Position numbers and translations under genes: made by a program | The notes under the pieces: model-generated | The model's input: the letters and a program-made list of their open reading frames with translations, nothing else | What the model was told of the DNA's origin: nothing | Database searches by the model: none | Assembly: GCF_001857965.1 (NCBI RefSeq) | Contig: NZ_CP017774.1 | Coordinates: 1,178,001-1,242,000 of the forward strand | Source of the DNA: Flavobacterium commune | Lineage (GTDB): Bacteria; Bacteroidota; Bacteroidia; Flavobacteriales; Flavobacteriaceae | Length of the DNA stretch: 64,000 nucleotides | Direction of reading: 5' to 3' | In this document: positions 40,274 through 50,249 of the stretch, one piece after another | How the letters are laid out: the number at the start of each line of letters is the position of its first letter | Numbering within the stretch: position 1 is the stretch's first letter

Positions 40274-41248
40274 CTAAACTTTTCTTCCCATCAACCTTTG
40301 CCCAAAAGCCCTCAAGATTTCCCTCTTATCTTCTTTAATCTTCATTTGATCTAATAATTCAAAAGCCTTAAAAGTATATGCTTCAATTGCTTTTTGTGTT
40401 GCTACAGCAGCACCTGAATTCACAAACAACTCTTTTGTTTGCTCAATCTTAACCGAATTATCAATAACTTTATTCGAAAACAAATCACTTAGTTTTTGCT
40501 TATCGGCTTCATCGGCAAATTCCATCGTTTTTAAATACAAATAGGTTTTTTTATTCTCAATGATATCACCACCCACTTGTTTTCCAAAAGTTTCCGGATC
40601 ACCAAAAGCATCTAAATAATCGTCTTGTAACTGGAAAGCCAAACCTAAATGCAATCCGAAATCATAAATCAAATCGGAATTTTCAGTGGAAGCTTCCGCA
40701 ATAATGGCACCCATTTTTATAGCTGCTGCCACAAGAACTGCGGTTTTGTATTCAATCATTTTCATGTATTCGGGAATCGTCACATCCTGACGCGTCTCAA
40801 AATCCACATCCAGCTGCTGACCTTCGCAAACCTGCAAAGCCGTTTTACTAAATAATTTAGCTAATTTTCTAAAAATCTTTGGCTCGTAGTATTCAAAATA
40901 TTGGTAAGCCAAAATTAACATGGCATCCCCTGATAAAATAGCTGTATTAGTATCCCATTTTTCGTGCACCGTAGTATTTCCTCTTCTCAATGGCGCATCA
41001 TCCATAATATCATCATGCACCAACGAAAAGTTATGAAAAACCTCAACCGCCAATGCTGCCGGCAAAGCTTTTTTATAAGAAACATCAAAAATTTCAGCAC
41101 TCATAATCGTTAAAACAGGACGAATTCTTTTGCCCCCAAGTCCTAATATATAATGTATAGGTTCGTATAAATTTTTAGGCTCTTTAATTTCTAATTGTGA
41201 CTGAAGATATTCTATTACAAATTCTTGATATTGACTAACGGAGTGCAT
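40274..41248 (-). CDS. Polyprenyl (farnesyl/geranylgeranyl-type) diphosphate synthase
   Basis: 324 residues with both aspartate-rich motifs: DDIMDDAPLRRG (residues 79-90) and QLQDDYLDAFGD around residue 212, plus GGKRIRPVL near the N-terminus. It condenses isopentenyl diphosphate with allylic diphosphates in the cytoplasm to supply quinone side chains or undecaprenyl precursors. Residues before the first motif (FHNFSLVH) are moderately bulky, but chain length cannot be fixed. First gene of a leftward run with two unknown genes. Confidence 0.93.
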   Translation of the reverse strand: MHSVSQYQEFVIEYLQSQLEIKEPKNLYEPIHYILGLGGKRIRPVLTIMSAEIFDVSYKKALPAALAVEVFHNFSLVHDDIMDDAPLRRGNTTVHEKWDTNTAILSGDAMLILAYQYFEYYEPKIFRKLAKLFSKTALQVCEGQQLDVDFETRQDVTIPEYMKMIEYKTAVLVAAAIKMGAIIAEASTENSDLIYDFGLHLGLAFQLQDDYLDAFGDPETFGKQVGGDIIENKKTYLYLKTMEFADEADKQKLSDLFSNKVIDNSVKIEQTKELFVNSGAAVATQKAIEAYTFKAFELLDQMKIKEDKREILRAFGQRLMGRKV

Positions 41249-41345
41249 AAACTTAATTTTGGGGCTAATTTACAGCATTAACACTGGATTACAAACTTCG
41301 TTTATAAATGAAATGTTAAATTATCTTAAATACATTGGAAACTGT

Positions 41346-41376
41346 TTTGGTGTTTAAAGTTTCCGTTCTATATTTG
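41346..41376 (+). promoter_or_regulatory. Promoter of the YceI-TetR-RND efflux operon
   Basis: TTTG at 41346-41349, 19 nt, then TATATTTG at 41369-41376, an exact match to the Bacteroidota housekeeping pattern. It lies 69 bp before the YceI start codon. Confidence 0.72.
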
Positions 41377-41445
41377 CACAGAATTTAACAATCAAATTCG
41401 TTAGCTAAAAACAAAATTATTGAATACGACAAATAAAGAAGAAGC

Positions 41446-41967
41446 ATGAAAACAAAATGGAAAGTCAATTCAAATCAATCCGATGTTTTAATCAGAATGA
41501 AACATTCAATAATTGCTTACCTCGGAGGAACAGTGAATAATTTTCAGGGGCATGCCGATTTTCACAACAATGAAATTGAAGACGCTGTAATAGCCTTTTC
41601 ATTGGACGTAAAAAACAGAGAATCAAAGCTGGAGCAGTTTAGCAACTATTTAAAACTAAACGATTTTTTTGATGTAAATCAATATCCAACCATCAGTTTT
41701 AAATCGACCTCATTTCAAAAAATCAATAAAAACATCAACTTTTTAAAAGGCGATTTAACTATTAAGGACATCACTAAAACTGTTGAACTTGACGTAGAAT
41801 TGATAGAAACCGATTCATTAGACGGAAATAAAAAACTGGCATTTGAGCTCACCGCCGATATTAACAGAAAAGATTTTGGATTAGCATCTAATTCTTTTCA
41901 TTCCAATAACGGATTAACAACAGGACAAGACATCAAACTAGTAGCTAATGTTGAATTTGGAATTTAA
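41446..41967 (+). CDS. YceI-family lipid-binding protein
   Basis: 173 residues, matching the lipocalin-like YceI fold (WKVNSNQSDVLIRMKHSIIAYLGGTV, FSLDVKNRES, FFDVNQYPTISFKSTSF, LKGDLTIKDITKTVELDVEL, DIKLVANVEF). YceI proteins bind isoprenoid or other lipids. This one lacks a signal peptide, so it may be cytoplasmic. It opens an operon with a TetR regulator and an RND efflux system, 30 bp before the regulator. Confidence 0.9.
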   Translation: MKTKWKVNSNQSDVLIRMKHSIIAYLGGTVNNFQGHADFHNNEIEDAVIAFSLDVKNRESKLEQFSNYLKLNDFFDVNQYPTISFKSTSFQKINKNINFLKGDLTIKDITKTVELDVELIETDSLDGNKKLAFELTADINRKDFGLASNSFHSNNGLTTGQDIKLVANVEFGI

Positions 41968-41997
41968 CAAAAAAATATAATTATTGATTAAGAGAAA

Positions 41998-42597
41998 ATG
42001 AAAGAGAAAATTATAGCCAAAGCAAGTGAAATGTTTTTAAAACTGGGGTTTAAAAGCATCACAATGGACGACATTGCAGGAGAAATGTGTATTTCTAAAA
42101 AAACCATTTACAAATATTTTTGCAATAAAGAAGTACTGATTCAAGAAAGCACCGAACTCGTCCATAAACAAGTACACGAGTTAATCGACACCATAGTAGC
42201 TAAAAACTACAACGCCATTCATGAAAATTTTGAAATCCGAAAAACATTTGGCGAACTTTTTAACAACAGTGCCGACAGCTCACCTATTTTCCAATTAAAA
42301 AAGCATTATCCCGAAATCTATCAAAGAGTATTAGAACAGGAAGTCAACCAATGCGAATATTGTTTTAGACAAAATATAGAAAAAGGAATTGCAGAAGGTT
42401 TGTATCGAAAAAACCTTGATATTGAAACCTATGTAAAATTTTACTATATTTTAATCTTCCATATTAACGAAAATACAAGCTCTGAAAAAGAGGCAAAAAG
42501 AATTGAACTCGAAGCACTGGAATACCACACCAGAGCTATGGCAACACCAGCAGGAATTATCGAATTAGAAAAAAATTTACTTAATATAACTAAATAA
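41998..42597 (+). CDS. TetR/AcrR-family regulator of the efflux operon
   Basis: 199 residues. The N-terminal helix-turn-helix is typical (FKSITMDDIAGEMCISKKTIYKYFCNKEVLIQE). The C-terminal ligand-binding part is helical and has two cysteines (CEYC). It probably represses the operon it lies in and releases it on binding a drug or lipid. Its stop overlaps the start of the tolC-like gene by one base (TAATG). Confidence 0.92.
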   Translation: MKEKIIAKASEMFLKLGFKSITMDDIAGEMCISKKTIYKYFCNKEVLIQESTELVHKQVHELIDTIVAKNYNAIHENFEIRKTFGELFNNSADSSPIFQLKKHYPEIYQRVLEQEVNQCEYCFRQNIEKGIAEGLYRKNLDIETYVKFYYILIFHINENTSSEKEAKRIELEALEYHTRAMATPAGIIELEKNLLNITK

Positions 42598-43937
42598 TGA
42601 AGCAATTACTGATAATAACCATTCTAACATTTGCAAGTATTGTAAATGCACAGGAAAAAACATCGCTAACACTCAAAGATGCGATTAAATATGCCCTTGA
42701 AAACAAGGCAGATGCTAAAAAAGCCAAATTAAAAATTGAAAACAGCGAGTACCAAATTCAGGAAGTACGTTCCAGAGCTTTACCACAAATTTCAGCCAAC
42801 GGAAACATGACTTACAATCCGGTAATCCAGACAACTGTTATTGACGGAGCAGCTTTTAATGCCCCTGGAACAACTATCCAGGCGGCTTTTGGACAAAAAT
42901 GGACTTCTACAGCAGGAGTTTCTTTAACACAAGCTTTGTTTGATCAATCGGTTTTTACAGGTTTAAAAGCAGCCAGAACCACTCGTGAATTTTACCAAAT
43001 TAACAATCAATTAACCGAAGAAGAAGTAATTGAAAGAGTAGCCAACAATTACTATCAGGTCTATGTGTTGCGTCAAAAATTAGCTTTGGTCGAAACAAAT
43101 TTAAAAACAACAACTAAAGTACGTGATATTGTTAAAGGTCAATTTGATAATGGTTTAGCTAAAAAAATTGACTTAGACCGAATGACGGTAAACTTGTCTA
43201 ACATCAACACTCAAAAACAGCAAATAATCAATTCGGTTCAACTACAGGAAAATGCTCTAAAATTCTATATCGGAATGCCTATTGATGCTCTAATAGAGAT
43301 TCCACAATCAGAATTTGAAGTAACTCCGGCAGCCTTTACTGAAGCTCCAAATGTGACTAACAGAACTGAATTTTTAATATTGAAAAAACAGGAAGAATTA
43401 CTAGAACTGCAAAAAAAATCAGTAATTGCGGGTTACTACCCTACACTTTCTCTTTCTGCAAACTACAATTACATTGGTCAGGGAGCTGAAATGCCTTTAT
43501 TTGCAAAACCTTCTAATGGTGTTTATTGGTCTGATTTCTCTTCTATAGGACTGAACTTAAGAGTGCCTATTTTCTCCGGTTTTGGAACCAGAGCTAAGGT
43601 AAGACAGGCTGATGTGGAACTAAGAACAATTCAGGAAGATATTAAAGACACTCAATTAGCATTGGATTTGGATTATAAAAATGCCAAAACCCAAATTGAA
43701 AACAGCATCATCACACTTCAAAATCAAAAAGAAAACATGAGACTGGCTGATGAAATCCTGAAAAACATCAACAACAATTACTTACAAGGTCTGGCATCAT
43801 TAACCGATTTATTGGATGCTGAAAATGCTTCAATCGAAGCTCAGAACAATTATACTGCTGCCACTTTAGATTACAAACTGGCAGAAATCAAACTTATCAA
43901 ATCAAAAGGCGAACTAAAAACTCTTATAAATAAATAA
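42597..43937 (+). CDS. TolC-family outer-membrane efflux channel
   Basis: 446 residues with a signal peptide (MKQLLIITILTFASIVNAQ) and the two OEP repeats of the TolC fold (LTLKDAIKYALENKADAKKAKLKIEN; GVYWSDFSSIGLNLRVPIFSGF; LADEILKNINNNYLQGLASLTDLLDAENA). It forms the outer-membrane exit duct for the RND pump encoded downstream. Gap to the adaptor gene is 1 bp. Confidence 0.93.
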   Translation: MKQLLIITILTFASIVNAQEKTSLTLKDAIKYALENKADAKKAKLKIENSEYQIQEVRSRALPQISANGNMTYNPVIQTTVIDGAAFNAPGTTIQAAFGQKWTSTAGVSLTQALFDQSVFTGLKAARTTREFYQINNQLTEEEVIERVANNYYQVYVLRQKLALVETNLKTTTKVRDIVKGQFDNGLAKKIDLDRMTVNLSNINTQKQQIINSVQLQENALKFYIGMPIDALIEIPQSEFEVTPAAFTEAPNVTNRTEFLILKKQEELLELQKKSVIAGYYPTLSLSANYNYIGQGAEMPLFAKPSNGVYWSDFSSIGLNLRVPIFSGFGTRAKVRQADVELRTIQEDIKDTQLALDLDYKNAKTQIENSIITLQNQKENMRLADEILKNINNNYLQGLASLTDLLDAENASIEAQNNYTAATLDYKLAEIKLIKSKGELKTLINK

Positions 43938-43938
43938 C

Positions 43939-45006
43939 ATGAAAAAATACATAACTACCGGAATTGTCATTATAGCTTCATTAGCTCTAATAGGATTTAT
44001 TTTAACTAAGAATAAAGCCGAAAACGAAGCAAAAATTGCTATTGTTGCCGAGAAAAACGCCAGCGTATCCGTAAAAGTGGCTGCTGTAAAAACGGAAGAA
44101 GTTTCACTGGATTTTGTTGCCAACGGAAATTTTGAACCCAAACAAGAACTAAGCTTAGAAGCTGAAAATTCAGGAAAAGTAATTAAAGTTTTGGCTAAAG
44201 AAGGAGATCGCGTAACGGTAGGACAAACATTAGCCATCATGAGAGGTGATGCTATTAATGTTAATGCTCAGGCCGCCGAAGCTGCTTACCAAAATGCAAA
44301 ATCTGATTACAACCGCTTTGATAATGCTTATAAAACAGGCGGTGTTACTAAACAACAACTCGATCAGGCAAAAGTAGCTTTGACTAACGCTGAAGCTAAC
44401 TACAAACAAGCTAAAATTAATGTAGGTGACACCCGAATTAAAGCTCCTATAAGCGGAATCATTAATGCAAAATTGATCGAACCGGGTTCAATGCTTGCTG
44501 CTATGCCTCCTACTAAAATGTTCGAAATTGTAAACGTAAATACTTTAAAATTAAAAGTAACAGTAAACGAAGCACAGGTAGCTAATTTAAGAACAGGCAA
44601 TAATATTACTGTAACCAGCAGTGTTTATCCCGACAAAGAATTCTCTGGAAAAATTACTTTTATCGCTGCTAAAGCCGACAGCAGTCTGAATTTCCCGGTT
44701 GAAATTGAAATTACAAACAATGCCAACAACGACCTTAAAGCGGGTATGTATGGAACTGCCGTTTTCAAATCGGCACAACAAAAACAAACCATGAAGGTAG
44801 TACCAAGAACAGCTTTTGTAGGTAGTGTGAGCAGTAATCAGGTTTTTGTAGCCGAAAATGGAATTGCTAAATTAAAAACAGTTACTGCGGGAAGAATTCT
44901 AGGTGACAAAGTAGAGATTCTAAACGGTTTATCAGATGGTGAAACGGTTATTACAACGGGACAAATCAACTTACAGGAAGGAAGTAAAATAGAGGTTATT
45001 AAGTAA
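43939..45006 (+). CDS. RND efflux periplasmic adaptor (HlyD/AcrA family)
   Basis: 355 residues. An N-terminal membrane anchor (about 5-23), a lipoyl/biotinyl-like hairpin (GNFEPKQELSLEAENSGKVIKVLAKEGDRVTVGQ), a coiled-coil hairpin (AAYQNAKSDYNRFDNAYKTG; ANYKQAKINVGDTRIKAPISG) and beta-barrel domains follow in order. It joins the RND pump to the TolC channel. Confidence 0.93.
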   Translation: MKKYITTGIVIIASLALIGFILTKNKAENEAKIAIVAEKNASVSVKVAAVKTEEVSLDFVANGNFEPKQELSLEAENSGKVIKVLAKEGDRVTVGQTLAIMRGDAINVNAQAAEAAYQNAKSDYNRFDNAYKTGGVTKQQLDQAKVALTNAEANYKQAKINVGDTRIKAPISGIINAKLIEPGSMLAAMPPTKMFEIVNVNTLKLKVTVNEAQVANLRTGNNITVTSSVYPDKEFSGKITFIAAKADSSLNFPVEIEITNNANNDLKAGMYGTAVFKSAQQKQTMKVVPRTAFVGSVSSNQVFVAENGIAKLKTVTAGRILGDKVEILNGLSDGETVITTGQINLQEGSKIEVIK

Positions 45007-45015
45007 TTCGTACAA

Positions 45016-45090
45016 AGTCCTTAGTCCTTAGTACCTAGTAAAATATCTAAGTACTCAATACAAAGAACTGGGGACTAAAAACTAAGGACT
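45016..45090. repeat. Inverted repeat AGTCCTTAGT between adaptor and pump genes
   Basis: AGTCCTTAGT (45016-45025, with a further copy of the word) pairs exactly with ACTAAGGACT (45081-45090). A related gagtagtaagtagctaagactc stretch lies near 39090-39112. It interrupts an efflux operon without ending it, so it is probably a dispersed repeat. Confidence 0.5.
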
Positions 45091-45113
45091 CCATAAAAAT
45101 ATAAAAGAAACAT

Positions 45114-48100
45114 ATGAAATTAGCCGAAATATCCATAAAACGTCCTTCGTTAGTTATCGTTCTCTTTACGATACTAATCCTTGGAGGACTATTCAGTTAT
45201 AGCCAGCTGGGCTATGAATTGATTCCAAAATTTGAAATGAATGTAATTACAGTTTCAACAGTTTATCCCGGAGCTTCTCCCAGTGAAGTTGAAAACACAG
45301 TTACCAAGAAAATGGAGGATGCCATCGCATCTTTAGAAAACATCAAGAAAATTGACTCTAAATCATACGAAAGTCTTTCGGTGGTTTCTATCACATTAAC
45401 TTCGAATGCGAATGTGGATGTCTCGATGAACGATGCCCAACGAAAAATCAACGCCATTTTAAGTGACTTACCCGATGATGCCAAAACACCTTCATTGAAT
45501 AAATTCTCGCTGAGTGATATGCCAATTATTACTATTGGTGCTAACGGGAAAATGGATGAGGCTGCTTTTTATGACTTAATTGATAAAAAAATTGCCCCTG
45601 TTTTATCGCGTGTTCAAGGGGTAGCGCAAGTAAATATTATTGGTGGTCAGGAACGTGAAATCCAGGTAAATCTTGACGCCACTAAAATGCAGGGTTACGG
45701 TTTATCGGTTCCACAAGTACAACAAATCATTTTAGCATCTAACCTTGATTTCCCTACCGGAAACATCCAAACCCGTGAGCAAAAAATTCTAATTCGTTTA
45801 GCGGGTAAATACAAAAGTGTTGACGAATTAAGAAACCTGGTAGTTTCTTCTAAAAACGGAATTCAGATTCGTTTACAGGATATTGCCGATGTACAGGACA
45901 CTCAAAAAATTGCTGAAAAAATTGCACGTGTCGATCAAAAAAGTGCCATTGTATTGCAAATTGTGAAACAATCAGATGCTAATGCCGTAGCGGTGAGTGA
46001 ACTGGTTGCAAAAACCGTTGAGAAATTAGAAAGTGATTATAAGGTAAATGATTTACAGTTAGAAACGGCTAAAGACAGTACTATTTTCACATTGGAAGCA
46101 GCCGACTCTGTACTACATGATTTATTAATTGCCGTAATCCTGGTGGCATTAGTAATGTTATTCTTCCTGCACAGTATTAGAAACTCATTAATTGTAATGA
46201 TTTCTATTCCGGCTTCTTTGATTGCTACTTTTATTGGTATCTATCTTTTAGGATACACCTTAAACTTAATGAGTTTATTAGGATTATCTTTGGTAGTAGG
46301 TATTCTGGTGGATGATGCCATTGTGGTATTGGAAAACATTTACAGGCACATGGAAATGGGTAAAAGCCGTATTCGCGCCTCTTTTGACGGAACTGCCGAA
46401 ATTGGTGGAACAGTAACTTCGATTACCTTAGTAATTGTGGTGGTATTTTTACCTATCGCTATGAGTAGCGGATTAGTATCGAATATTATTACACAGTTCT
46501 GTATGACGGTGGTAATTTCTACTTTATTATCACTTTTAGCATCGTTTACCATCATTCCATGGTTGTCTTCCCGTTTTGGAAAACTGGAACATATTGAAGG
46601 AAAAAATCTTTTTGGAAGAATTATTCTTGGTTTCGAAAGTTTGTTAACTCGTTTTACCAATTGGGTGACTGAAATTCTAGAATGGAGTTTAAACCATTAC
46701 ATCAAAACCATCCTGATTGTATTAGTATTATTCATTACTTCTACATTTGGATTAATGGGTGGTGGTTTTATTGGAGGAGAATTCTTTGCTGCCTCAGATA
46801 GTGGAGAGTTTTTAGTGCAAATAGAAATGCCTAAAGATGCTTCATTGGAACAAACTAACTTCATGACGCAAAAAGCAGAAGCTTATTTGAAACAACAAAA
46901 ATATGTTCATAGCCAAATTACAACTGTAGGTCAAACTTCAGAAGGAATGGGAGCTTCTCAGGCAACCACTTACAAGGCGGAGATTGATGTAAAAATGATT
47001 GATCAGTCAGAACGTACTGATGAAGCATCCGTTTATGCTGCTAAAATGAAACGCCAATTAGAAAAAGTATTAGTTGGTGCCAAAGTAAAAACGGTTCCTG
47101 TAGGTATTATGGGATCTGCCGAAGATGCAACTCTTGGATTAATTGTTACCGGGCCTAATGTGGAAAGTGCTATGAAATTTGCCAAATTAGCCGAAGCTGA
47201 ATTAAGAACCATCCCGGGAACTACCGAAATTAAATTAACGGTTGAAGATGGAAATCCGGAAATTAACGTTCAGGTGGATCGCGATAAAATGGCCGCACTT
47301 GGATTATCATTACAAACGGTTGGTATGACCATGCAAACAGCTTACAGCGGAAATACTGACGGTAAGTTTAGAGCCGGAGAATACGAATACGACATCAACA
47401 TTAAATACAATGCTTTTGACAGAAAAAACATTACTGATGTAAGTAATTTAATTTTCATCAATGATTTAGGACAACAAATTAAATTATCTCAATTTGCTAC
47501 AATTACCGAAGGTTCAGGTCCAAGTAAACTGGAACGTAGAGATAAAACAGCTTCGGTTACGGTTCAGGGTCAAAACATTGGAGTTCCGGCAGGAACTATT
47601 GTACAAAAATGGGAAGAAAAATTACAAAAGTTAGAAAAACCTACCGGTGTAAGTTACATTTGGGGAGGTGATCAGGAAAACCAATCGGAAGGTTTTGGTA
47701 CACTTGGAATTGCATTATTAGCCGCGATTATCTTAGTTTACTTAGTAATGGTAGGATTGTATGACAGTTTTGTTCACCCGTTTGTGGTATTGTTTGCCAT
47801 TCCACTTTCGTTTATTGGAGCAATGCTGGCATTGGCTTTAACAAACAACTCATTAAACATCTTTACCATTTTAGGTATCATTATGTTGATTGGATTGGTT
47901 TGTAAAAATGCAATTATGTTGGTGGATTATACCAACCAGCGAAGAGCTGCAGGAGAATCAATCAGAACGGCATTAATTCAGGCTAACCACGCCCGTTTAC
48001 GTCCAATTTTGATGACAACTATTGCGATGGTTTTTGGTATGTTCCCAATTGCATTAGCATCAGGAGCCGGAGCCGAATGGAAAAACGGATTAGCCTGGGT

Positions 48101-48290
48101 AATTATTGGTGGATTAATTTCTTCTTTATTCCTAACCCTGATTATTGTTCCGGTGATTTATGAAATCATGGAGAAAATCATTGCTAAATTCTCTAAAGGA
48201 GAAAAAATCGATTACGAAGCCGAAATGGTTGCCGATTACGAACATAAAGAATTAAGTGAAGACGGTTTTAACCCTAAACATAGCATGTAA
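45114..48290 (+). CDS. RND efflux pump, HAE1/AcrB-like family
   Basis: 1058 residues, the normal size. The first span begins IKRPSLVIVLFTILILGGL. The proton-relay aspartates are in span 4 (GILVDDAIVVLENIYRHM). Two large periplasmic loops and the second repeat (TILGIIMLIGLVCKNAIMLVDYTNQ) are present. It exports drugs, lipids or other hydrophobic compounds with the adaptor and TolC partners of the same operon. Confidence 0.95.
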   Translation: MKLAEISIKRPSLVIVLFTILILGGLFSYSQLGYELIPKFEMNVITVSTVYPGASPSEVENTVTKKMEDAIASLENIKKIDSKSYESLSVVSITLTSNANVDVSMNDAQRKINAILSDLPDDAKTPSLNKFSLSDMPIITIGANGKMDEAAFYDLIDKKIAPVLSRVQGVAQVNIIGGQEREIQVNLDATKMQGYGLSVPQVQQIILASNLDFPTGNIQTREQKILIRLAGKYKSVDELRNLVVSSKNGIQIRLQDIADVQDTQKIAEKIARVDQKSAIVLQIVKQSDANAVAVSELVAKTVEKLESDYKVNDLQLETAKDSTIFTLEAADSVLHDLLIAVILVALVMLFFLHSIRNSLIVMISIPASLIATFIGIYLLGYTLNLMSLLGLSLVVGILVDDAIVVLENIYRHMEMGKSRIRASFDGTAEIGGTVTSITLVIVVVFLPIAMSSGLVSNIITQFCMTVVISTLLSLLASFTIIPWLSSRFGKLEHIEGKNLFGRIILGFESLLTRFTNWVTEILEWSLNHYIKTILIVLVLFITSTFGLMGGGFIGGEFFAASDSGEFLVQIEMPKDASLEQTNFMTQKAEAYLKQQKYVHSQITTVGQTSEGMGASQATTYKAEIDVKMIDQSERTDEASVYAAKMKRQLEKVLVGAKVKTVPVGIMGSAEDATLGLIVTGPNVESAMKFAKLAEAELRTIPGTTEIKLTVEDGNPEINVQVDRDKMAALGLSLQTVGMTMQTAYSGNTDGKFRAGEYEYDINIKYNAFDRKNITDVSNLIFINDLGQQIKLSQFATITEGSGPSKLERRDKTASVTVQGQNIGVPAGTIVQKWEEKLQKLEKPTGVSYIWGGDQENQSEGFGTLGIALLAAIILVYLVMVGLYDSFVHPFVVLFAIPLSFIGAMLALALTNNSLNIFTILGIIMLIGLVCKNAIMLVDYTNQRRAAGESIRTALIQANHARLRPILMTTIAMVFGMFPIALASGAGAEWKNGLAWVIIGGLISSLFLTLIIVPVIYEIMEKIIAKFSKGEKIDYEAEMVADYEHKELSEDGFNPKHSM

Positions 48291-48309
48291 TCTTACTTAT
48301 TTTTAATAA

Positions 48310-48347
48310 AAAGAAACCACCTGAAACTTGTTTTAGGTGGTTTCTTT
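48310..48347 (+). terminator. Terminator of the efflux operon
   Basis: AAAGAAACCACCT (48310-48322) pairs perfectly with AGGTGGTTTCTTT (48335-48347), and a T-rich stretch follows. It lies 20 bp after the pump stop codon. Confidence 0.9.
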
Positions 48348-48418
48348 GTTTTTTGTAGGAATGGATTTATTATATTAGCAAAAAATATAAAGCGAAACAA
48401 ACCTTCGCCAATAAACGA

Positions 48419-48427
48419 GTTAGGCGC
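48419..48427 (+). other. Integron attC-like R' core, left edge of cassette 1
   Basis: GTTAGGCGC fits the GTTRRRY recombination core. It is the exact complement of GCGCCTAAC at 49412-49420, the R'' core at the other end of the same putative cassette, as required when a cassette circularises. Confidence 0.6.
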
Positions 48428-48442
48428 AAGTTAACCCAAAAC

Positions 48443-49408
48443 ATGAGAAAAGCAGTTTTAGAAGCCCGAAGAAAATCTGAAAAGAAAGAACGTATTTGTA
48501 TGTTTAATGGCTGTACGCACAAAACAATCAAATCCCATGTTTTACAAAAAAATGGAATTCTTAGAGAAATATCTGTAAACAATCATTTAATCCAAATGAT
48601 ACCAACTAATCCCTTTGAAATGACTGAAAAGGGAATTTCAGATTTTAAATTAGTGGGAATAAACGACGTATATACTTTTCAAGGATTTTGTGCAATACAT
48701 GATTCCAATGTTTTTAAATTAATAGAAACGGAATCCACTTTAAACTTCTATGACAAAAACCAACAAGCACTTTTTTGTTATCGTGGATTATGCCAAGAAA
48801 TTAGACGAAAAGAAATTGCAAACGAATGGATTGTCGAATTAAAACCCCATTTTCCTCCTCCTTTTTTACCATTAGTTGAATCACTAATTGACGGGTATAA
48901 TGATGGCATTGAAAATCTGAACCTATTTAAAACTGAATTAGAGAAAAATATAATTTCTGAAAACTCAGATTCATTTTATTTTGAAACAATAAAAATTCCA
49001 AAAATAGAATTATGTATTTCAGTTCCTTTAAATATAGGAGAATTGAACATCCCCAAAGATTCAAATTATAAAAAGTGGAGAGAAGAAAAACAAATTATGC
49101 CTACATCATTTATAAATGTTTTCCCGAAAGAAAATGAAAGTTATGTAATAGTTGGGTTTCATAAAGACTATCCTTGCGATTGGACAATCAATTTTATTAA
49201 AAAAATGAAATCAGAAAACAAAAAAGAAATTTTCAAAGAACTAAGTGATTTAGTAACATTAAGACTTGAATTTTGGTCAATGTCAAAATTTATTTTCGAC
49301 CAAATTCCTCAAATAAAAATTGCTGAATTCAAATTCTTGTTTTCTCAAAATGTATATAACCATAGTCCAAAATTAGAAACAGAATTGAATCTATTTGAAA
49401 ACATATAA
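48443..49408 (+). CDS. Cassette-borne zinc-finger/HNH-like protein of unknown function
   Basis: 321 residues, not recognised as a named family. The N-terminal part has spaced metal-ligand residues: C19 and C24 (RICMFNGC), H32 (IKSHVLQKNG), then C83 and H86 (FQGFCAIHD), which could bind zinc in an HNH- or treble-clef-like fold. The rest is helical with several aromatic residues and no membrane span. The gene starts 23 bp after a GTTAGGC core and ends just before an attC-like site, so it looks like an integron cassette gene. It has no homologous neighbours here. A nuclease or defence role is possible but unproven. Confidence 0.75.
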   Translation: MRKAVLEARRKSEKKERICMFNGCTHKTIKSHVLQKNGILREISVNNHLIQMIPTNPFEMTEKGISDFKLVGINDVYTFQGFCAIHDSNVFKLIETESTLNFYDKNQQALFCYRGLCQEIRRKEIANEWIVELKPHFPPPFLPLVESLIDGYNDGIENLNLFKTELEKNIISENSDSFYFETIKIPKIELCISVPLNIGELNIPKDSNYKKWREEKQIMPTSFINVFPKENESYVIVGFHKDYPCDWTINFIKKMKSENKKEIFKELSDLVTLRLEFWSMSKFIFDQIPQIKIAEFKFLFSQNVYNHSPKLETELNLFENI

Positions 49409-49411
49409 CCA

Positions 49412-49548
49412 GCGCCTAACAGCCACTACAACGGATTTGGGCATTAGGCTTAATGGAAAAGTTGGTTTTGTATTTGGGAGATTTGGCAAATCCGAAGAAT
49501 AGGCTTAATTTAATCCCAAACCTCGTGTAGCAAGGGAACGTTAGCTGC
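49412..49548 (+). other. Integron attC-like site between cassettes 1 and 2
   Basis: 137 bp from R'' GCGCCTAAC to R' GTTAGCTGC. The inner arms CTACA (49426-49430) and TGTAG (49526-49530) pair, as do TTTGGG and CCCAAA nearer the centre. The R'' matches cassette 1's own left core and the R' matches cassette 2's own right core, the pattern expected at a junction of two inserted cassettes. The length is in the known attC range. Confidence 0.65.
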
Positions 49549-49571
49549 AACTTATTTGACATCACACCCGA

Positions 49572-50246
49572 ATGAAACATAGAAAAAGATTGAAAACATA
49601 CTTACTTATAGCAATACCGCTAAGTATAGTCTTTTACTTTATTATTTATATCCGAACGAACACACACCATTCAAGTTGGGACAACCAGAAGGAGTATTTA
49701 TGGCTGTTTACCGACTCCGCTATTAATGATATTGACCCACATTTTCAAGGAAGTTGGGTTAAGAACAATGATATTCTCTGCCATTTTATTTACAAGGAAC
49801 ATTTTCTAGTTTCAATTTGGCACTTTGACGATCTTGACAAAATTAAATTGACCGATGCAGTTATCAATTATGACAAATCAACTCAAGACATAGATATCAT
49901 GTATGGAAAAGGAGAAGTTCTCAACTCTACGAGTAGTCCCCAGACTGCTGTGCGTTTTGGAAGAAATTTTGACAATAGAATAAATGTTAATTTATCTAAG
50001 AACTCAACCATCCAAGACACATTTCAAAGTTCTTCATACAAGGGCTTCTTGGGTACTATTGACGGAATGAGTTTTACAAATAGCAAGTTTGAAGACTATA
50101 TATACTTTCGATATCCTGATGGCAGGATGCAAACTTTACTGGTTCTTTATAAAAGTGCCAGAGGTTTTTTCATAATTCAAGTAGAAACTAATGACCCTGA
50201 AATATCCATTAATAAAGAATTAGTAAATATTTTCAATCTGACATAA
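49572..50246 (+). CDS. Cassette-borne membrane-anchored protein of unknown function
   Basis: 224 residues, not recognised. One transmembrane helix near the N-terminus (LKTYLLIAIPLSIVFYFIIYI, about 8-28), then a mostly beta-stranded extracytoplasmic domain (SSWDNQKEYLWLFTDSA, GFLGTIDGMSFTNSKFEDYIYFRYPDG). The gene fills the second putative cassette: it begins 31 bp after the GTTAGCTGC core and ends 4 bp before the matching GCAGCTAAC. Confidence 0.72.
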   Translation: MKHRKRLKTYLLIAIPLSIVFYFIIYIRTNTHHSSWDNQKEYLWLFTDSAINDIDPHFQGSWVKNNDILCHFIYKEHFLVSIWHFDDLDKIKLTDAVINYDKSTQDIDIMYGKGEVLNSTSSPQTAVRFGRNFDNRINVNLSKNSTIQDTFQSSSYKGFLGTIDGMSFTNSKFEDYIYFRYPDGRMQTLLVLYKSARGFFIIQVETNDPEISINKELVNIFNLT

Positions 50247-50249
50247 GCT

